A DNA stretch of 64,000 nucleotides, from positions 124,001 through 188,000 of the forward strand of contig JACDOX010000572.1 of the NCBI GenBank assembly GCA_014549065.1. The letters run 5' to 3'. Each line of letters starts with the position of its first letter. Position 1 is the stretch's first letter. Both the position numbers and the translations under genes were made by a program. The notes under the pieces were generated by a model. It made no database searches and had not been told where the DNA came from. It worked only from the letters and a program-made list of their open reading frames with translations. This document shows, piece by piece, positions 37,401 to 52,400 of this stretch. This stretch comes from Cardinalis cardinalis (Eukaryota > Chordata > Aves > Passeriformes > Cardinalidae).

Positions 37401-40400
37401 TAGTATTATTTGGTTTTGGGATTTTTTTGTCTTCTTGTATTTCCTGCATTAATTTTACTCCCATTAATTTGGAGTCACTTTCACTTTTGCATGTTACTAC
37501 TGCTCTTACCATTCCTGGAATGACTCCAAACAAACAAAGGATTGCTAAGGGACAAATGCACAATCAATAGATATACTGACTGTATATGCACAAGATATAT
37601 TTGAAACCCCAAAATATAAAGCAGGAGGTCATCTGACAAAATGAATGACAGGTATTTGACATCTTCAGTGACTGTATCTCCCCTGCATAAGAAAAAACAA
37701 TTTGGTTATGTTTTACTGAATTTTATTCACAGCTCCATTATAGGTTTTTGCATCTTCTGCCTGAGATTTAATACCATGGGAGAATAGGAAACCCAAAATT
37801 AATCATTATGCTGATGCAGGGAAGTATTTTTGCAAATCTTATTTTCTAACATGTATCAATCAGGGTCAGTATATCCAAATCCAAGCCAAACATTTGGCAA
37901 TTACCCTCAAATACACTTTTCTGATATAGGCAAGTAAGAGAAAGAAAAACAAATTATGATACTATCAAAATACTCCTAATTTAGATTTGCATGGAAATTA
38001 TAGTCAGAATATTTTATTATTTCTAAAATATAAATAAATATAAAGAACCTAACATTCTGACTTATTTGAAAAAAAACATTTATTATCATAATGATATGGA
38101 TGGCATCAGGTTCAGAAGTATTAACAGGCAAAAAAAATCCAATTTTTCTGGTGTTAGTTACTATGTAGAAAAGGTAAACTATGACAAACTGCAAGTATAT
38201 TATAACTACATACTTTTGCTTCAAAACCATCAAGCAGCACAAGTCAATAGCATGAGGATGATGAAAAAAAACTTAACATCAAAATTAAAAATCGATGCTG
38301 CAGAAATTCATTGTTGTTGCTGTATCAATGAAACACCTTGGAATATTTCGGGCATTGCTTACTAGGTTTACCTTGAGACTTTTAAGTTCATGCATGCACT
38401 GACAAACAAGAGTTTACCAACAACTTCCACTTCCAAAAATTCTCATATTGTCAGTACGTTTTTTGTTCTTTATAGAGTATGAAGTCCTTATTGCAGTATC
38501 AACTTTACAGCTGCCCTAATGNTGGACACGTTAAACACAAACATTGCAAACTGCTTCCTAATGTGATACATTTAAATCTCTTTCGGGCTATCTATAAAAG
38601 GTTGACCTAGCTTTTTATTTGGAGCAATGGATCTATGCTTCACTTGGCTCTGGTACAGGCATTTTATGGTCAGGCATGACTGAGATGGTTAGCTTTGTGA
38701 ACTTGAGTAACTCTGGAGTTAAGTTTTCCAAACATGTGATCTGTTATTTTAATATCTAGTAGATGCGACTGAATGATTTCGTTTAAGTTAGAAATTATAA
38801 AAATTAATTCACCAAAACAATAAGATCAGTATTGAAAGGGAAAAGAACCCAGGTTTATTAACAAAGGTTGGCTTTAACAGAATCTTCACTTTCTGAAACG
38901 TAGACAAACAATACAGTAGTAAATCTGAGGGAAAGGAGAAACCTACAATACTCAAAAAGTTACAATTGATGGAATCAGAATTTTCACATTGAGGACTTCA
39001 GGTGCTGCGAGACATGATAAATCTCTAAGGAAATATATTCCCGCTCCAAACTTTACTTAAAAAGTGTGCAACAGAAAAGGTACACATGATTTCAATTCTA
39101 AGTGTAGAATATAGACAGGTAGCTTCAAAACCCGAAGCACAGTATTCTGCAATGACTGGTTCAAAGAATCTCATATTTTTAGTTATCCTCCTGCATCTGT
39201 GATTCTCCTTAACCCAAGAACAGGAAATAAAAAAACTCTAGGAAAATTGTTTCAGGAGTCAATAGAAGGCAAAGGAAACCAACCTATGAATCCATGTTTC
39301 TGGACTCTTTGGAAACTTGGTTAACGCCAGTTTTCCAAGATGCAAATCTTTAAGTGGATTTAAAGCACCAGACAGTATTAATTCTTTCCTACAAAAGATA
39401 AAATAAATCTGTATGAACAAAAGTAGTAATCTGAAAACAGAACACAAATCCCAGTAACAAACTGCATGGCATTTCCTTTGTATCATAACAGAACCTCACT
39501 GTCAAACTACATGAGTTTAAAAACCCTCTAGTGCATTAATCCATTCTACTATACATACATATGTACTATACATATGTGCACAAAGAACTTTATTTTAATC
39601 TGAACACATACAATCTGTTAGTTCTCAAACCTACCAAGAAATTACTGAGTCAACTACTGTAGGGTTACATATATGAACAAACATCCCTTCTTGAAATTAA
39701 GCCCTGAGGTCATGCGTACATCTGGAAATACTCTTACACATAGCACTCCTCCACACCTTTGGTTTTGAAATACTGTTCAAGATATGGTGTCAAGGTTGCC
39801 ATTGCCTAAATTTATAAGAAAAAGGAAAATATTCTCCATGTGTAGAATGTTTTACAAACGTAACAAAAAGGCTGCAATTGCTCAGTTTACTTAAATGTAA
39901 AACAATCTTTGGTTTAAAAAAATTGAAAGTTTGCCCTGACAAACTTTCAACACAACCCTTACAAGAATACCTCCCACAGACAGAGCAAAATGAAAACCTG
40001 TACTTGGCCTTCTCATCTTCTTCGCACAGAATTCCCTACCCCTCACCCTCTTCTTTCTAGCTCTGTAACTCTTATCGCCTGTCCTGCATGTTTGTGGACA
40101 TCACCCCATCACTGGTTACTCCAAGGGCATTAGTCTTCATACCCTATTCTCCAATCTAGTAGGTAGCAGCTTTGAAGTAAAGATACAGTAAATTCCAAAG
40201 TTAGAATCTGCAGAAAGAAAACACACATTTCCCAGAACCTGCAGAAGTCACAACTGGAAACTGAGAGAGCAAGAAGCAGAAGCAATTTTGGCATGGGTTT
40301 GGGTTTTGGTTTTTCTAATAACTTCTGATTCATCATAATGATAGGCATGGCACAAGTAAGTGAGGAGCAGATCATCAACTCTCTGAACAAAAAACCCCAG

Positions 40401-43400
40401 TGGGAGGGGAGGAAACATACTCTGGAAAGATCTGCTATCAAATAAGAAGGCAAAACTCCTCGGTAGTCTGACGCAGAAAACATAATGTTGTCCTAAAGTT
40501 ATGACCCAAGTCTCACAAACAAATTGACCTATTTCCTTTCTGTGAGTACATATTTTCTGTCTGAGTTGGTAATTTTTAGTAGGAACTGNCTCCATCTGGT
40601 ACTTTGGCTTTGTACTGCTGTAATTTAAACTTACAACCACAGTCAGAACCTAATGGTTGCAACACCAACAGCTAGCAGACATTTAAAATGGAAGCAGAGT
40701 GGGGAATGTATAAATCCTTATGCATGTTTGCTCCTGATAGCTACTGGAGCACCTGTTTTTATCTCAAACAAGTTCCAGCATGCTTCAGATTGGACGCTTT
40801 CAGATGGTTTTTAACAGGCAGTTCAGATATACTGACCAGAAGTGGCAGACTGATCAGACCATTCTGTTCTAATGCACTCAAATTTGGAAAGCAGACAAAA
40901 TAAACATTCAGGGTCAGCACTGGAGCAGGTGGAACAACTGCTTCATTACTGCAATGCAAAGGTGACATTTTGGTAAAAATTACTTACCACACAGATACAA
41001 TGCAAATACAGCTTAGATCAGTCTGATACTTAAAACAAATGCATGTACATTTTTAACAAAGACTTAGATTACCAAGCCACCTACCTCCCAAAACCTGAAC
41101 TTTCAGTGAAGAAAGTGTTCTTTCTGTATTAAAACATAGACTCTAAGTAAGCAGCTTCACACTTACACACTCTTAAACTCCCTCTTTTGCAAAGTTGAGG
41201 AACAGTACAGAAAAGATCCACCTTCATTGCTGTAGTAGAAAAGCTGCTTTTAGCTGTAATGATTTTCAAATGAGAGATTCTCCCATTCACAAAGGACTAC
41301 AAGCATTAGTATGACTGAAGTACCATACACTCCCACCTCTTCTGAGCTCTTTCAGCTAACATCCAACTTGGGAAATATAATTTCTAGCTTACTCTTGCCA
41401 TGTGGATCATAGATAATGTTTCAGCCTTAGATTATAGCTCCCATAAAAGATAATCTGGAGTAACTTTTACCTGCCTTATGCTAACACCTTTAAAGTCATT
41501 TATATCTCAAAGCAAAATGTGACTTTTCAGAGCATCTTATTACATAATGTCTTTTCATCAATTGTACATGCCAGGAAGTATAACAGGAAGAATAAAGGCA
41601 TTTATAAAAATTCCTTTACAATCACTTCCACAAAAATTTTGGTCATTTTAACTTGCAAGACTTTTCAACTTCTAAAAACACAAGCTAACTGAATTTAGGA
41701 TTAACAACTGGAGATATCTCTTACGCCATTCAGTATAACAGGGGTTTCTCTCTCAGTTCCTAGGAAATGACACATCTATTCTTTAGCAAGTCTTTCTCTG
41801 CCATATAATTACCTCTTGCTCAGGGTCTCAGGGTTTAGATTATAGTCCCTACTCTTCTGTCACTTTCCAGTCACTTCTAATTTAAATAAATAAATAAACA
41901 ACAGATGTATGTGGTAGGCACATTTCAACTGTTCAGAATAGCTACAAAGTCAAGGCCGAGCATCTAGTCCTAGTTGGTCTAGATAACATGTCTAAAGTTC
42001 TGTGTTCTCCTGTGCTTCATTAATCAGATACAACTTTCTAAGACTGTCAGCTGAGCTGAAATGCCTACTTGTCTTCCAGAACACCATTAAAGTCTTCTGA
42101 CATGGCTCTGCCAAGTCCTGTGTCCTTTCCTAGGAAGGGATTTCCTTTCCTCTCTCTTCCTATACATTCAAAGTTCAGCGCTACTGAGTCAACCATTATC
42201 TCTGAAGCTTTCAGTAGAATTCAACACATGAAAAAGAGATTATCCCAGCCTACAATGAAAAAGTCAATAAATTACAAGAATATGAGCAGGGCTGCTATTC
42301 TGTAAACAACTAGAACACTTTTTAATTTTTAGGCTACTTAGGCGTCTATAATGCTTTTTCTCCCCTCAAAATAAAGCAGCGAATTAGTGTATATAGAATG
42401 CAAGATGAACCTGGCATGAGAAACATTGTCTGAGCAACAAGAAACCAATCATCCCACAACAGATCCATCATGTCCTGCAAGCAGAGTGCAAGTCTCATAC
42501 AATTAGTTCTCAGCTTGGACTACCTCAGGATAAGGATTTATCACCAGCATCTGTACAGAACACAATCAGTCCTCTACTCTGTGACTTATTACACCACACA
42601 TCTAGCTAGCTTGATTTGTAATTTCAAAGAGAAGCTGAAATANATGTCAACATAATAAAAGTGCCTCCCCTTCAAAAGAGCAAACTCCCAGCAGAAGCCT
42701 AGAACAATGAAGGGTCAGATTCAGCAAAGCAGTTCCCCTGCTAGAATGGGCTTGCTGTTAACCTCCACAGATACTGACCGGCTTGTGTAACAAGATCTCT
42801 CTGGATGCTAAACAGAGCTTCAAAGACAGACTGACTGGTAGACCACTAGTCAACACTTCAAGGAGTAAGACCCACTTCTGTAGTAATTTGTATGTTTTGG
42901 TAAATNATAAACATCAGAAAAGAGAAAACAACTCTCATCCCTATTTCTTAGCATTTTAAATTCCAATTACAACTTTGAACTACTTTCCTCATGCACATAA
43001 AAGCTAACTCTTTCAGTTGTCAGGCACAAAAAAGCCTGCCTGATAAGGATGAAGATTTTTTTATGTGCAATAAAAAAATTTCCACAAAACATAAACCAAA
43101 GATCAATTATAAGTACCATAAAATGAGATTACTGTAGCAGCTCTAGTACTTATACAAGCTCCTAATTCCATTTTAACTTCATAGCTACTCAAGTTAGACA
43201 TTTTCATGACACTAAACCCTTTGCTATCACATTCATCCCCCTTTTTATGACCTGAGAGATAGAAATAACACAGCAGAATCCTTCAGAACTGCATCAGCAG
43301 TGAAAGAAGAAAAAAGAAAAAGCTGAATTTGTCATAACTAGGGCTGACAAACAAACACAGCATCAAAAGTGCCCCATAACTACAGAAGTCCTGTTTTTCA

Positions 43401-46400
43401 TTAATGCACTCCTAGATACTATCACAGTTTTGTCAGCCCTCCAGCCCTCCTGAAACTATAGCTTTTATAGACTGCCTCCAGTCTTACCTTGGCAGCAGAA
43501 AGAGAATATTCCTCCAACTCTGAAATTTACAAAACCGCTGTAAGATTACAAAATTGTAAGAATTGTTGTTACTGCACCTCCTGAAGAGCAAGGAGGTAAA
43601 CTCCTGCTCCTCCTCCATTAAGACTCCTGGACAAGTTCTGAAGGTTGACCAATGATGAAGCTATGCTAAACTCAACAGGTACAAGAAAGTAGAGGGTAGG
43701 GGGGAAATGTGTTTGAAATAAAGGGTGGACACCTTCTCCCCCTCTCTTGCAGTGTACCTACTGAGCTTGAACACCTGCACTGGTAGTGGCAGAAAACTGA
43801 GCTGGAATCGCAAAAGAACTCAAAGAGAGGCAAAAATGAGAACACTGAATACATAGAGCAGACATCAGCTGAGCACTACCCTCATTAACTGCAGGAGGAA
43901 AGAGGAATGGTAGTTCAGTGGGTCTTATACACTCTGAAAATGTGGTGCGAACACACCTTCATACGCAGCACTGTAATCATCAGCCTTCAATTAAAAAAAC
44001 ACAACCAATAAAAAACACCAAAAAACAAACAAAACAAAAATAACAAAAACAAACAAAAAACCCAACCAAACAAAAACCCCCAAACAAACCAACCAAAAGC
44101 AAAAAAAGGGCGGTCTCAAACTATCTGCAACATACAGGAAAGAAGAGATTTTTAACATTTCTTCAAGCACTTCTTAGTTGGCAAGTTCTTGCTTCGTCAC
44201 TAACAACTACTTGAAACAAAGCATTCAGCTGACTCATGTAAGGCCTGGGCCTTTTGATGGCATTTTCTGAGTGTAACATACCTCACATTCCAAGCAGTGG
44301 TGAAGTCGGGGTTCAGCAGTAGCAGAGTACACGTGATATCTATCAGCTCTAAAACAATGGAACAAGAGACATTAAGATTAGCAAAGATTTGCACACAGCA
44401 CTGATCTCTCTGCAGTCCCTTACTCCCTCTCATTCCTCAAAGTCTTTCTGCTATGGGCTGCTGTACCTCTATAAAATATTGCTCTTATTCCAGAAATGAG
44501 TGAGCATTAATTAATTAATAGTTAATTTTAGAGGGAGCAAGATCTGCCATATCCTCCCTTTTCATTATTTAAAATAATGAACTGAGTATGGCCTGAGCAA
44601 GGAAAAATCATAATATAAAATCCTTGAGTATTCAGTGATTTTAACCACACATACTATACATGAGAAGCAGTGAATTCTTCAAAGAAAATCCAAAGATTTT
44701 TAAATACTACAGAAAATAAAAATATACCCTACTATTTTAGAACAAGTCTGAGCTGCAGATGGCTGCCATATATCATACTGTTACAAAAAATACATACACT
44801 ATAAAAAACCGGTAGCTAAAAAATGAAACACCACAGCTATGATTACAAAAGTACTCCCTATTAAACTGTACAGAAAACACTTTAAATACATTGTGAAGCG
44901 CCTCAAACTGAAGTCTTAAGACTAATTCAATAAAAAACCCAAAGCAAAAACGAAAACATTTGCTTGCATCCCTGCATTTAAGCACTGTATACTGTAGATT
45001 TATTACACTTATTTTTAACTATGTCATAAAAACTGAATGTGACTATACAATCTTTTACTGTAAATTAAATTTGGCTACATTCTCTCCTAATCACCCTGAA
45101 TTTAACATACTAATTAGATCACACTTCAGGTGATTTCCAACAAATAAGAGGTACTTCATTCCTTGAAGGAAAACGAAAAGGATGGTATCTCATGGAAACA
45201 GATCTCTGGTTAGTGCAGTCAATATGACTGCAAAATGAATGAACTGTTAAGAAATTCCACAGTAAGAATATACAAATTAATTCAAAATGTAAAGGGACTT
45301 GGCTGCAGGTATCTTTGAAACCAGAGTCAATACCTAAGTAGGTCTAAAAGTGAAATACCTTCATATATTACCGTGTATCTGATTGATGATTTATGTCCAA
45401 CAAAGAATTTTTGTGTTTTCCATTATGTTCTTCATTATGAGGAACATGCTAAGCCACCATATAATGCAAGGGGTGATGGGGGGTCGTGGTGGGGAATTCT
45501 TTGGTGTACTGTTGACTTTGCACTACGCTAGCATGTTTTGAAAAGCATCTCAAGGAAAGAACTTCACTTTCTATTTTCACAAGTTAAACCTCTCTTTGCT
45601 GCCAAGGAATAATTTTTCATATGTGCAAAGCTTCTTCCTAATTTGCTGCCTGAATGTACAAATATTATTCCTTGGTTTACCCAATTCCTGAACCAGCAAA
45701 GTATTTCAACACCCATTTAATTTTATGCAGCTGACTATCCCAATTCAAATAACCAGGATTACTCGCATACACAAAATCAAACATACATAAAATTAAACAC
45801 CTGCTAAGTGTTTTGTGGCTACTGTTTCAATTTTACATTCAGAAATCAGTTTCAAACATTTACAAAAACATAATTTTTATAAGTAGGTAAAGTTAAAATT
45901 GTGGGCTATGATTGTTTTATGTACATTTTCCATTTGACCTGCAATAATGGTTTTAGCAATTATTAGGTACTAGCACTGCACGTGTTATAAGCACATCAAG
46001 CAATAGTTTATTATAGCCTATTTCAGTTTTTTAATACTACTCAGAAAAGCCTTTCTGAGTCTACTTAGAATGACACAGCTTGTTTATATATGATTTCCAG
46101 TTAATATGACTGTTCTGGTAATCTCAAAGGTCTGTAACAGCACCCAATCAAGTCCAACTTAAACAGAACTTGTTCGCATTTTGTCTATTTTCCCATCACA
46201 GAGATTCACTTCATCTTGAATATTATCAAAGGAAAGATGCAGATAAAAGGAAAATCTCCAACTAGAACCCAGTTCTTTCATAGCAATATTCTTTGATGTA
46301 AGTAAAAGATGAAGATTTATGAAGTGTGGATTCTGAGCCAGAGATGTGAAATGACACAATTTAGTAACCTCTACGCCATTTTTCAATAGAAAAATGGCCC

Positions 46401-49400
46401 AATTTATTAACCTCTGAGCCCCTTTTTATAGGAAGTCTTATGACAGATCTGGTACACAATGACAGTACTTGCCAACTATTCCCCTGTGTCAGTAACAAAA
46501 CCCAGCATCTTTTATTTACAATTTAAAATTACTTTCTACTAGATACATTTCAGGCAATCTATTGCATTACAGGGGCTCACACTGATCACATCCTTTTGCA
46601 TATTAAGGTCTCCCTAACTGCAAAAGGACAAATAAAACAATATGGTTTTAGCACACCTTTAAATATGGCTGTATCCAGTTTTTTAGATATTCTGTGAGTA
46701 GTTTGTAACAATTTCAGAAAACCATCTTGACATAACATATATAGTATGCATGCATAAATTTAAAAAATATTGGAGAAAATATAAAAATATATTGTAAAAT
46801 TGGGATTTGTAAACTCAAATAATAGCAAGGGGAGCAGTCATGACTCTGGATTCCAAGAATCCAAAAGAAACTATAACTAAACATCTGTGTCACTAACCTA
46901 TCAATGAATGACTATAAAGTACCTCCTTCTTCCAGGATCCCNTCAGAAAAAATACCAGACACTTGAATCAGCACCCTGTTGTTCTCTTCTGTTCTATTTT
47001 AAATGGCTTACAGTGACTCAAAACGGAAGAGGCAAGTAGAGGCTACATCTGCAATCACCACTTAAGCTTCAATAGAATATAAAATTGAGTTCTGAAGAAG
47101 TAATAAACAAATCTATTTCTTTACTAGATGCAAAAGAAGACAACTACCCTGACAAATTCCAGGCATGCACCTTCATCTACAAAAGCAATCTGGCGCAAAA
47201 TCCTTGAGAACACTTAAAAGAATACCACAACATCTCTTGACAGAATATACATACTTATGACATCTTAGAGACGAGTCTGTAAGCCCACCTGGGAAAGACT
47301 TCCGCCTTAATTCTCTCCACCACTGCAGTTCAGTTTCTTCTCAAACCTTTTATCAAATATGAAACTCAATTATGTTAAAATACACTAAACTCCTTTACAA
47401 ACAGGGTTTTAACATGAAGGACCTGACTGTGTTTTACAGTGGTTACAGAAAACCTCAGCAGACATGAAAATGGTGTAGATACCTCTTCCCGCACATTGAA
47501 ATTGGCTTTTGTAAATGAAGAGACAAAATAGAATCGTTTCACTTTCAAAATAAAGCCAAGCAGGCACTAGTTTAAAATGCATGCTACTGCAGTTTTCACT
47601 GACAGAGTTTTCTGAGCTGCATTTTGAGAGGAAGGGTTGTGCATTAAGGTTGTTCCCTTCACCTGTGAGGGAAGCAGAGGCCTGCAAACACCATCCCTGT
47701 GGCATCAGCAGGTGTGACAGCATCAGAACAAAGCACCTGCACAGCTGTGACTGGAGCAGGGCACCAGCACACAGGTAATGGCTACTAGCTGTCTTCAGAC
47801 ACCCAAAAACATGACATAAATGTCAATGCTTGTACTTTGGCTTGAAACAAGAAGTTTTTCTCTGTGTGGAAATTTTAATGTTTAGACCTTACAATAACAC
47901 TTGAGTGCAAAATGAAGTCTCCTGCTGAAGATCTGTAGCGTAATAAAAATATACATCACAAACTCCTAACTCAGAGCTCCAAAATCACCGCAATGAGAAA
48001 CACTGGTGTTGCTAAGATTGCTTGTGCTAGCAGGTTCAACTCTTTAAATGCTAAAGTTCATATTTAGTTATGTGTCACTGAACATTAATTATATTCCCTG
48101 CATTAAAGTTTAGTTTATTGAATTTTGTAATCAACTGCATTACAAATTTCAAATCTGGAATGTCACCATCACCAGTTTCTATGAGAACTGAATAAATCAG
48201 CAGCTGGTTGGTGGCAGTGATCAAAACCATCCTGGTCTTAATAGGTCCAACCACAAACCACAAAGACCAAGAAGAAATGGAAGTTACTTATGTTAGCAAT
48301 ACACATCCCCCAGGAAGGGTCTGTAATTTTAAAGATGTCTGTAATGAGAAAAAACATTCAAGAAAGTAAATTATGTATAAATTAAAAAGTAAAAGGCAAT
48401 GTAAAATTTATAAAGTCCACATAATGACATGTCATCAACCCTCTAGGAGGAATGTGGCAAACACAATGACACAAACATACACAATCTGTTAGACAAAAAC
48501 AAAACACAGTTAATGGGTCAGTCATATCCAGCAATACATGAAAACACTTCAACTTCTTTAAGCTACTCTTTGGAAGGGTAATTAATTCTAAGGATCAAGC
48601 CAGTGCACTGTTACTCAAACATCACTCGAGGTCTACAGCAAGCACTGGAAGACTCTGCATGGCCAGGAAAATGGGTTCCTTCTTGGCATGATCTGCCTCG
48701 CCAGCCATTTCATGCTACTCTTTCCAAAATGCTTGCATTATACATCCATATGTTTGTAATAAGAAATTAAGGCATGTTTAGCAAATCTAGACCCCACCAT
48801 CAGGCAGATAAAAGGAGGCAACACTCTCTGCCTTAAGAATCCTCCCACTCCAAGATCCTCTGAAGACCTTGATCTTTCTCCATATCATCTCCAAAGGCAA
48901 AAGAAGCTCAAGTGCACTTTTACAGACCTGACCACCACCTGACTGTGCCACACTCACTGGCTTCATCCACTTAAAGTGAAGCAGGATACAGCAATAAAAC
49001 ACTAACAGAAAGTAGATATCAAAGGAGAAATGCTACTGGCCACACGTCATCTCCTGATCTACACAGACCTACTCCAAAAACTTACCTAGCAGTTAACACC
49101 AAGTAGAACACCATGTTAGTTATGACTACGTGCTAGAATCTGCACCAGATGTATGCTAAAATCCCACTATTTAATATATAATTCTTTAACTCTCTATTTC
49201 ATAAAGCAGCCAGGGAGATTGGCTTTGCTATAGCTGCAATCAACACAACCGAACGAAGGGTGGCTGTTTGGTATGCTCCAGCTGGGGAAGGCAATCCCAC
49301 ACATGTTGAAGCAAAATGGACACAGTCAGTGCTTTATGGACAGGTTAGTTATAAGTAAACAGAAAAAAAAAAATAAAATATGGTAACAATCCAAAACTGA

Positions 49401-52400
49401 AACCCAGTTGCATGAGAGATACTAAAGATCTGAACTCTGTGAGTGGTCGCAGGGTGCTCCTCACCACAAGAGATATCCTGCTTTCTGAGAGATATTAAAA
49501 ATACCACAGCAGGTAAAAGATACTAGAAAACAGTCTCTAAACAAAACAAAAAAACCCCCACCAGAAATAAGACACTAGAAGCCCAGCATAAGAACATTCT
49601 TTATTCCAACGGCTATTTAGATGGTACTGCAACAATAAACAAAACACTTGCTTCATAAACTAGTTATTCTTTTTCATTCGTGCTCTGATCAGGACCCCTT
49701 ATAAGCAGTCAAGTACCTCCTATGTCACACCTGTTCATAATTCTTTATTTTGAATTTTTTTAAAGAACATATACAAAAGAATTTTTCATGCAAGTTAAAC
49801 TAAAAACCAAAACAAAACAAAGAGATGAGAAAGGAAATAAAACTTTACAATTACCAAGCTGTAGGGACTAATAATTTCTATTACCTCTGCATCTGAAACA
49901 CACTGTAGTCATTTCTTACAGGAGATATATAAGTCACCATATTTTCCTTATGACTTAGGGGAACAGGAGAAAATTCCTTCTGCATCAACTAACATCACTT
50001 CCTCAAATAATTCACTGAAGTTGTCTGTCTCTAACCTTTCCAGTTTGGGCAAGAGAGAAAGAAATTTTATTTTCAAATGAAAATAAACTCGTTTAAGTTA
50101 AGATGCACAATCCAAAGCCTGCTCCCTTCAGTAACCACCATTTTTATCACAACAGGTTAAACTGGCATTAGGAAGGGTAAATGACCAGACAAAGGCATTG
50201 CATGCACCCTCAGTGAGTTTGGGGATTATGCCACTGTGGGTGGGAGTGATCTACTGGAACGCAGGAAGGCTCTGCTGCGGGATCTGGACAAGTGGATCGA
50301 TGAGCCAAGGCCACTTGTATCAGGTTCTGACTGGTCCTGCCCCTGGGTCACAGCAACGCCATGCAATACCCAGGCTTGCAGTAAAGATGCTTGATGGAAA
50401 AGGACTCAGGGGTGCTGGCCAGAACCAGCTGAACATGAGCCAGTAATGTCCCCACGTGGTCAAGAAGGCCAAGGGCATCCTGGNTTGGATCACGATAATG
50501 TGGCCAGCAGGATCACATCAGTGACCATCTCCGTGTGCTCACTGAGACATCAAGGTGCTGCAATGAGCCCAGAGAGGGGCAACTGGGGCACAAGTCTTAT
50601 AAAGAGGAGCTGAGGGAGCTGGAGGTGTTTAGCCTGGAGAAAAGGGGGCTTGGGACAACCTTACTGTTCTCCGAAACGACATACAGAGGAGACTGTAGCC
50701 AGGTGAGTGTCATTCTCTCTTCACAGGTAACAAACAACAGGATGAGAGAAAATGGTCTCAGGCTGCACCAGGAGAGGTTTAGGTTGGATATGAGGAAAAA
50801 TTTCCTCACTGAAAGTGTTGCCAGAATTGAAACAGGCTATCCAGGAAATGGCATAGTCACCATCCCTAGAGGTATTTTGGAAGACATGTAAACACAGCGC
50901 TTAGAAACACACTTTAGTGCTGGACTTGGCAGTGTCAGGTTTATGGGTGGACTCGGATCTTAAAGCTCTTTTCCAAACTAAATTATTTTACAATGAATAA
51001 AAAATGTGCACTAAAGATCACATAATATACTCTTCCCCAACTCGGAACTTACCATCCTTGTTCAGCCACTGTTTTCTCTGTCTGTAGAGGAGAAGTTTAT
51101 TGTGGACATATGGCAAAAGAAACTTCACACACCAGCTCTCCACACCAAGCTTGTTTTCTACCAGGACAATAGGGCTCCGGTTATATCTGGCTTCAGGGCA
51201 GGGTATTAATCCAATTTCATCTCTTAAAAAACAGAGAGAAATATAATTAAGCTTATTTCTAGTAGGTGACAATTATTTTTCTCAATACAGAAATGCAACG
51301 GTTGGCAATGCTTCCCAACCAAACAATTCATCATCTTTTTCCCTTGTCTTTGCTTTGAATAGTTTTATTTGATTTTCACAGAGACCCTAAATGACGAAAG
51401 CCCCATTTTTTCTGTTTTTAGACTATCATCCAAGTGGTTTAACCCCACAGAATCAAGACAAGCACCCCTGGTTTTGTAATAAATACGTGACAGAGCTGTA
51501 ACTGCTGCTTCAGCAAGAGAAACAGAACATGTTAAGCAGTACAGACGCCTGACTGACCAAAAGCTACCCAAGTGTGCCTGGCAGCAGCGTGACCAGGCGC
51601 TCTGACACTAAGGATCACACAGAAGAATATGCTCACTTCCATACATCCCATTTTTCATTGTCCTGTGCAAGGCAGCATGATCAAGAGGGGGAAGATTTGA
51701 GACACAGAGGCCAGTCTGATTACATGACAACTCTGTAGGAGAAATGTAAGCCTTTAAAATAACAGTGACAAAACGAGCATTTGTACCGGCAAACAAAGCA
51801 GAAGAGACTCAGCTGTTCAGTTTCAATGGGCCATAACATATTTTACTTTTTGTCAGGTTTTTCTAGCATGCTGAATAGCAGCTTTGGCAGCTTCTTAGAA
51901 ATAAACACAGCTCATCAAGGATTCACATTTGTTTAGGCATAAAGCAACATTATTTAATTGAATTATGCATCATTTCTCCACCAACTCCCCCATTCAATAG
52001 AAAAAAAATGTTGCTAAAGAGGGAAATCCTCAGATCTCAGGCAGGACAAAAAAGATTTCTTGTGATGTCATAAAAATTCTCCATCTTAAGTCTTCTTAAT
52101 ACAAGATTTACAGATACATGGCAAGTGTCAGCTNCTAAACCTCAACTCAATTATCTTAAATAAAATTTATTACTGGGTACTCTGAGCCTGCTGATTTAGT
52201 TCTATGTCCTCACTGGACTATTACTGAGGTAATCAAAAGTGACAGTGTGCTTGTTTAAGAATGTATTTGCCTATTCAGAAAACCGATTTGATCTTCCGTA
52301 CATCACAACATATATCACAAGCTGCAAAAAACACAGGTAAGGTGAACTCAAGGTAAAACACTTGCAAATCGCAGGGATCTGTCTCCAAACACACACTCAG

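Larger units (their letters stand above)
35618..39283 (-). other. PTAR1 intron 4
   Basis: 3.7 kb, AT-rich. It holds two inverted repeats (36024-36063 and 36509-36537). No interspersed repeat was recognised. Confidence 0.85.
39389..44281 (-). other. PTAR1 intron 3
   Basis: 4.9 kb. It holds the hairpin at 39923-39950 and an A/C simple-sequence tract at 43991-44107 close to the exon 3 donor. I see no other repeats or genes. Confidence 0.85.
44349..51052 (-). other. PTAR1 intron 2
   Basis: 6.7 kb, the longest intron. It holds a CR1 fragment at about 50150-50990 and an exon-like plus-strand segment at 49210-49343. Small palindromes occur at 44561-44581 and 46375-46398. The remainder is AT-rich and unremarkable. 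Confidence 0.85.

Noticed and set aside
50535..50891. 118-codon plus-strand open frame
   Set aside because: Mixed-frame reading through a CR1 3' region; not a host gene.
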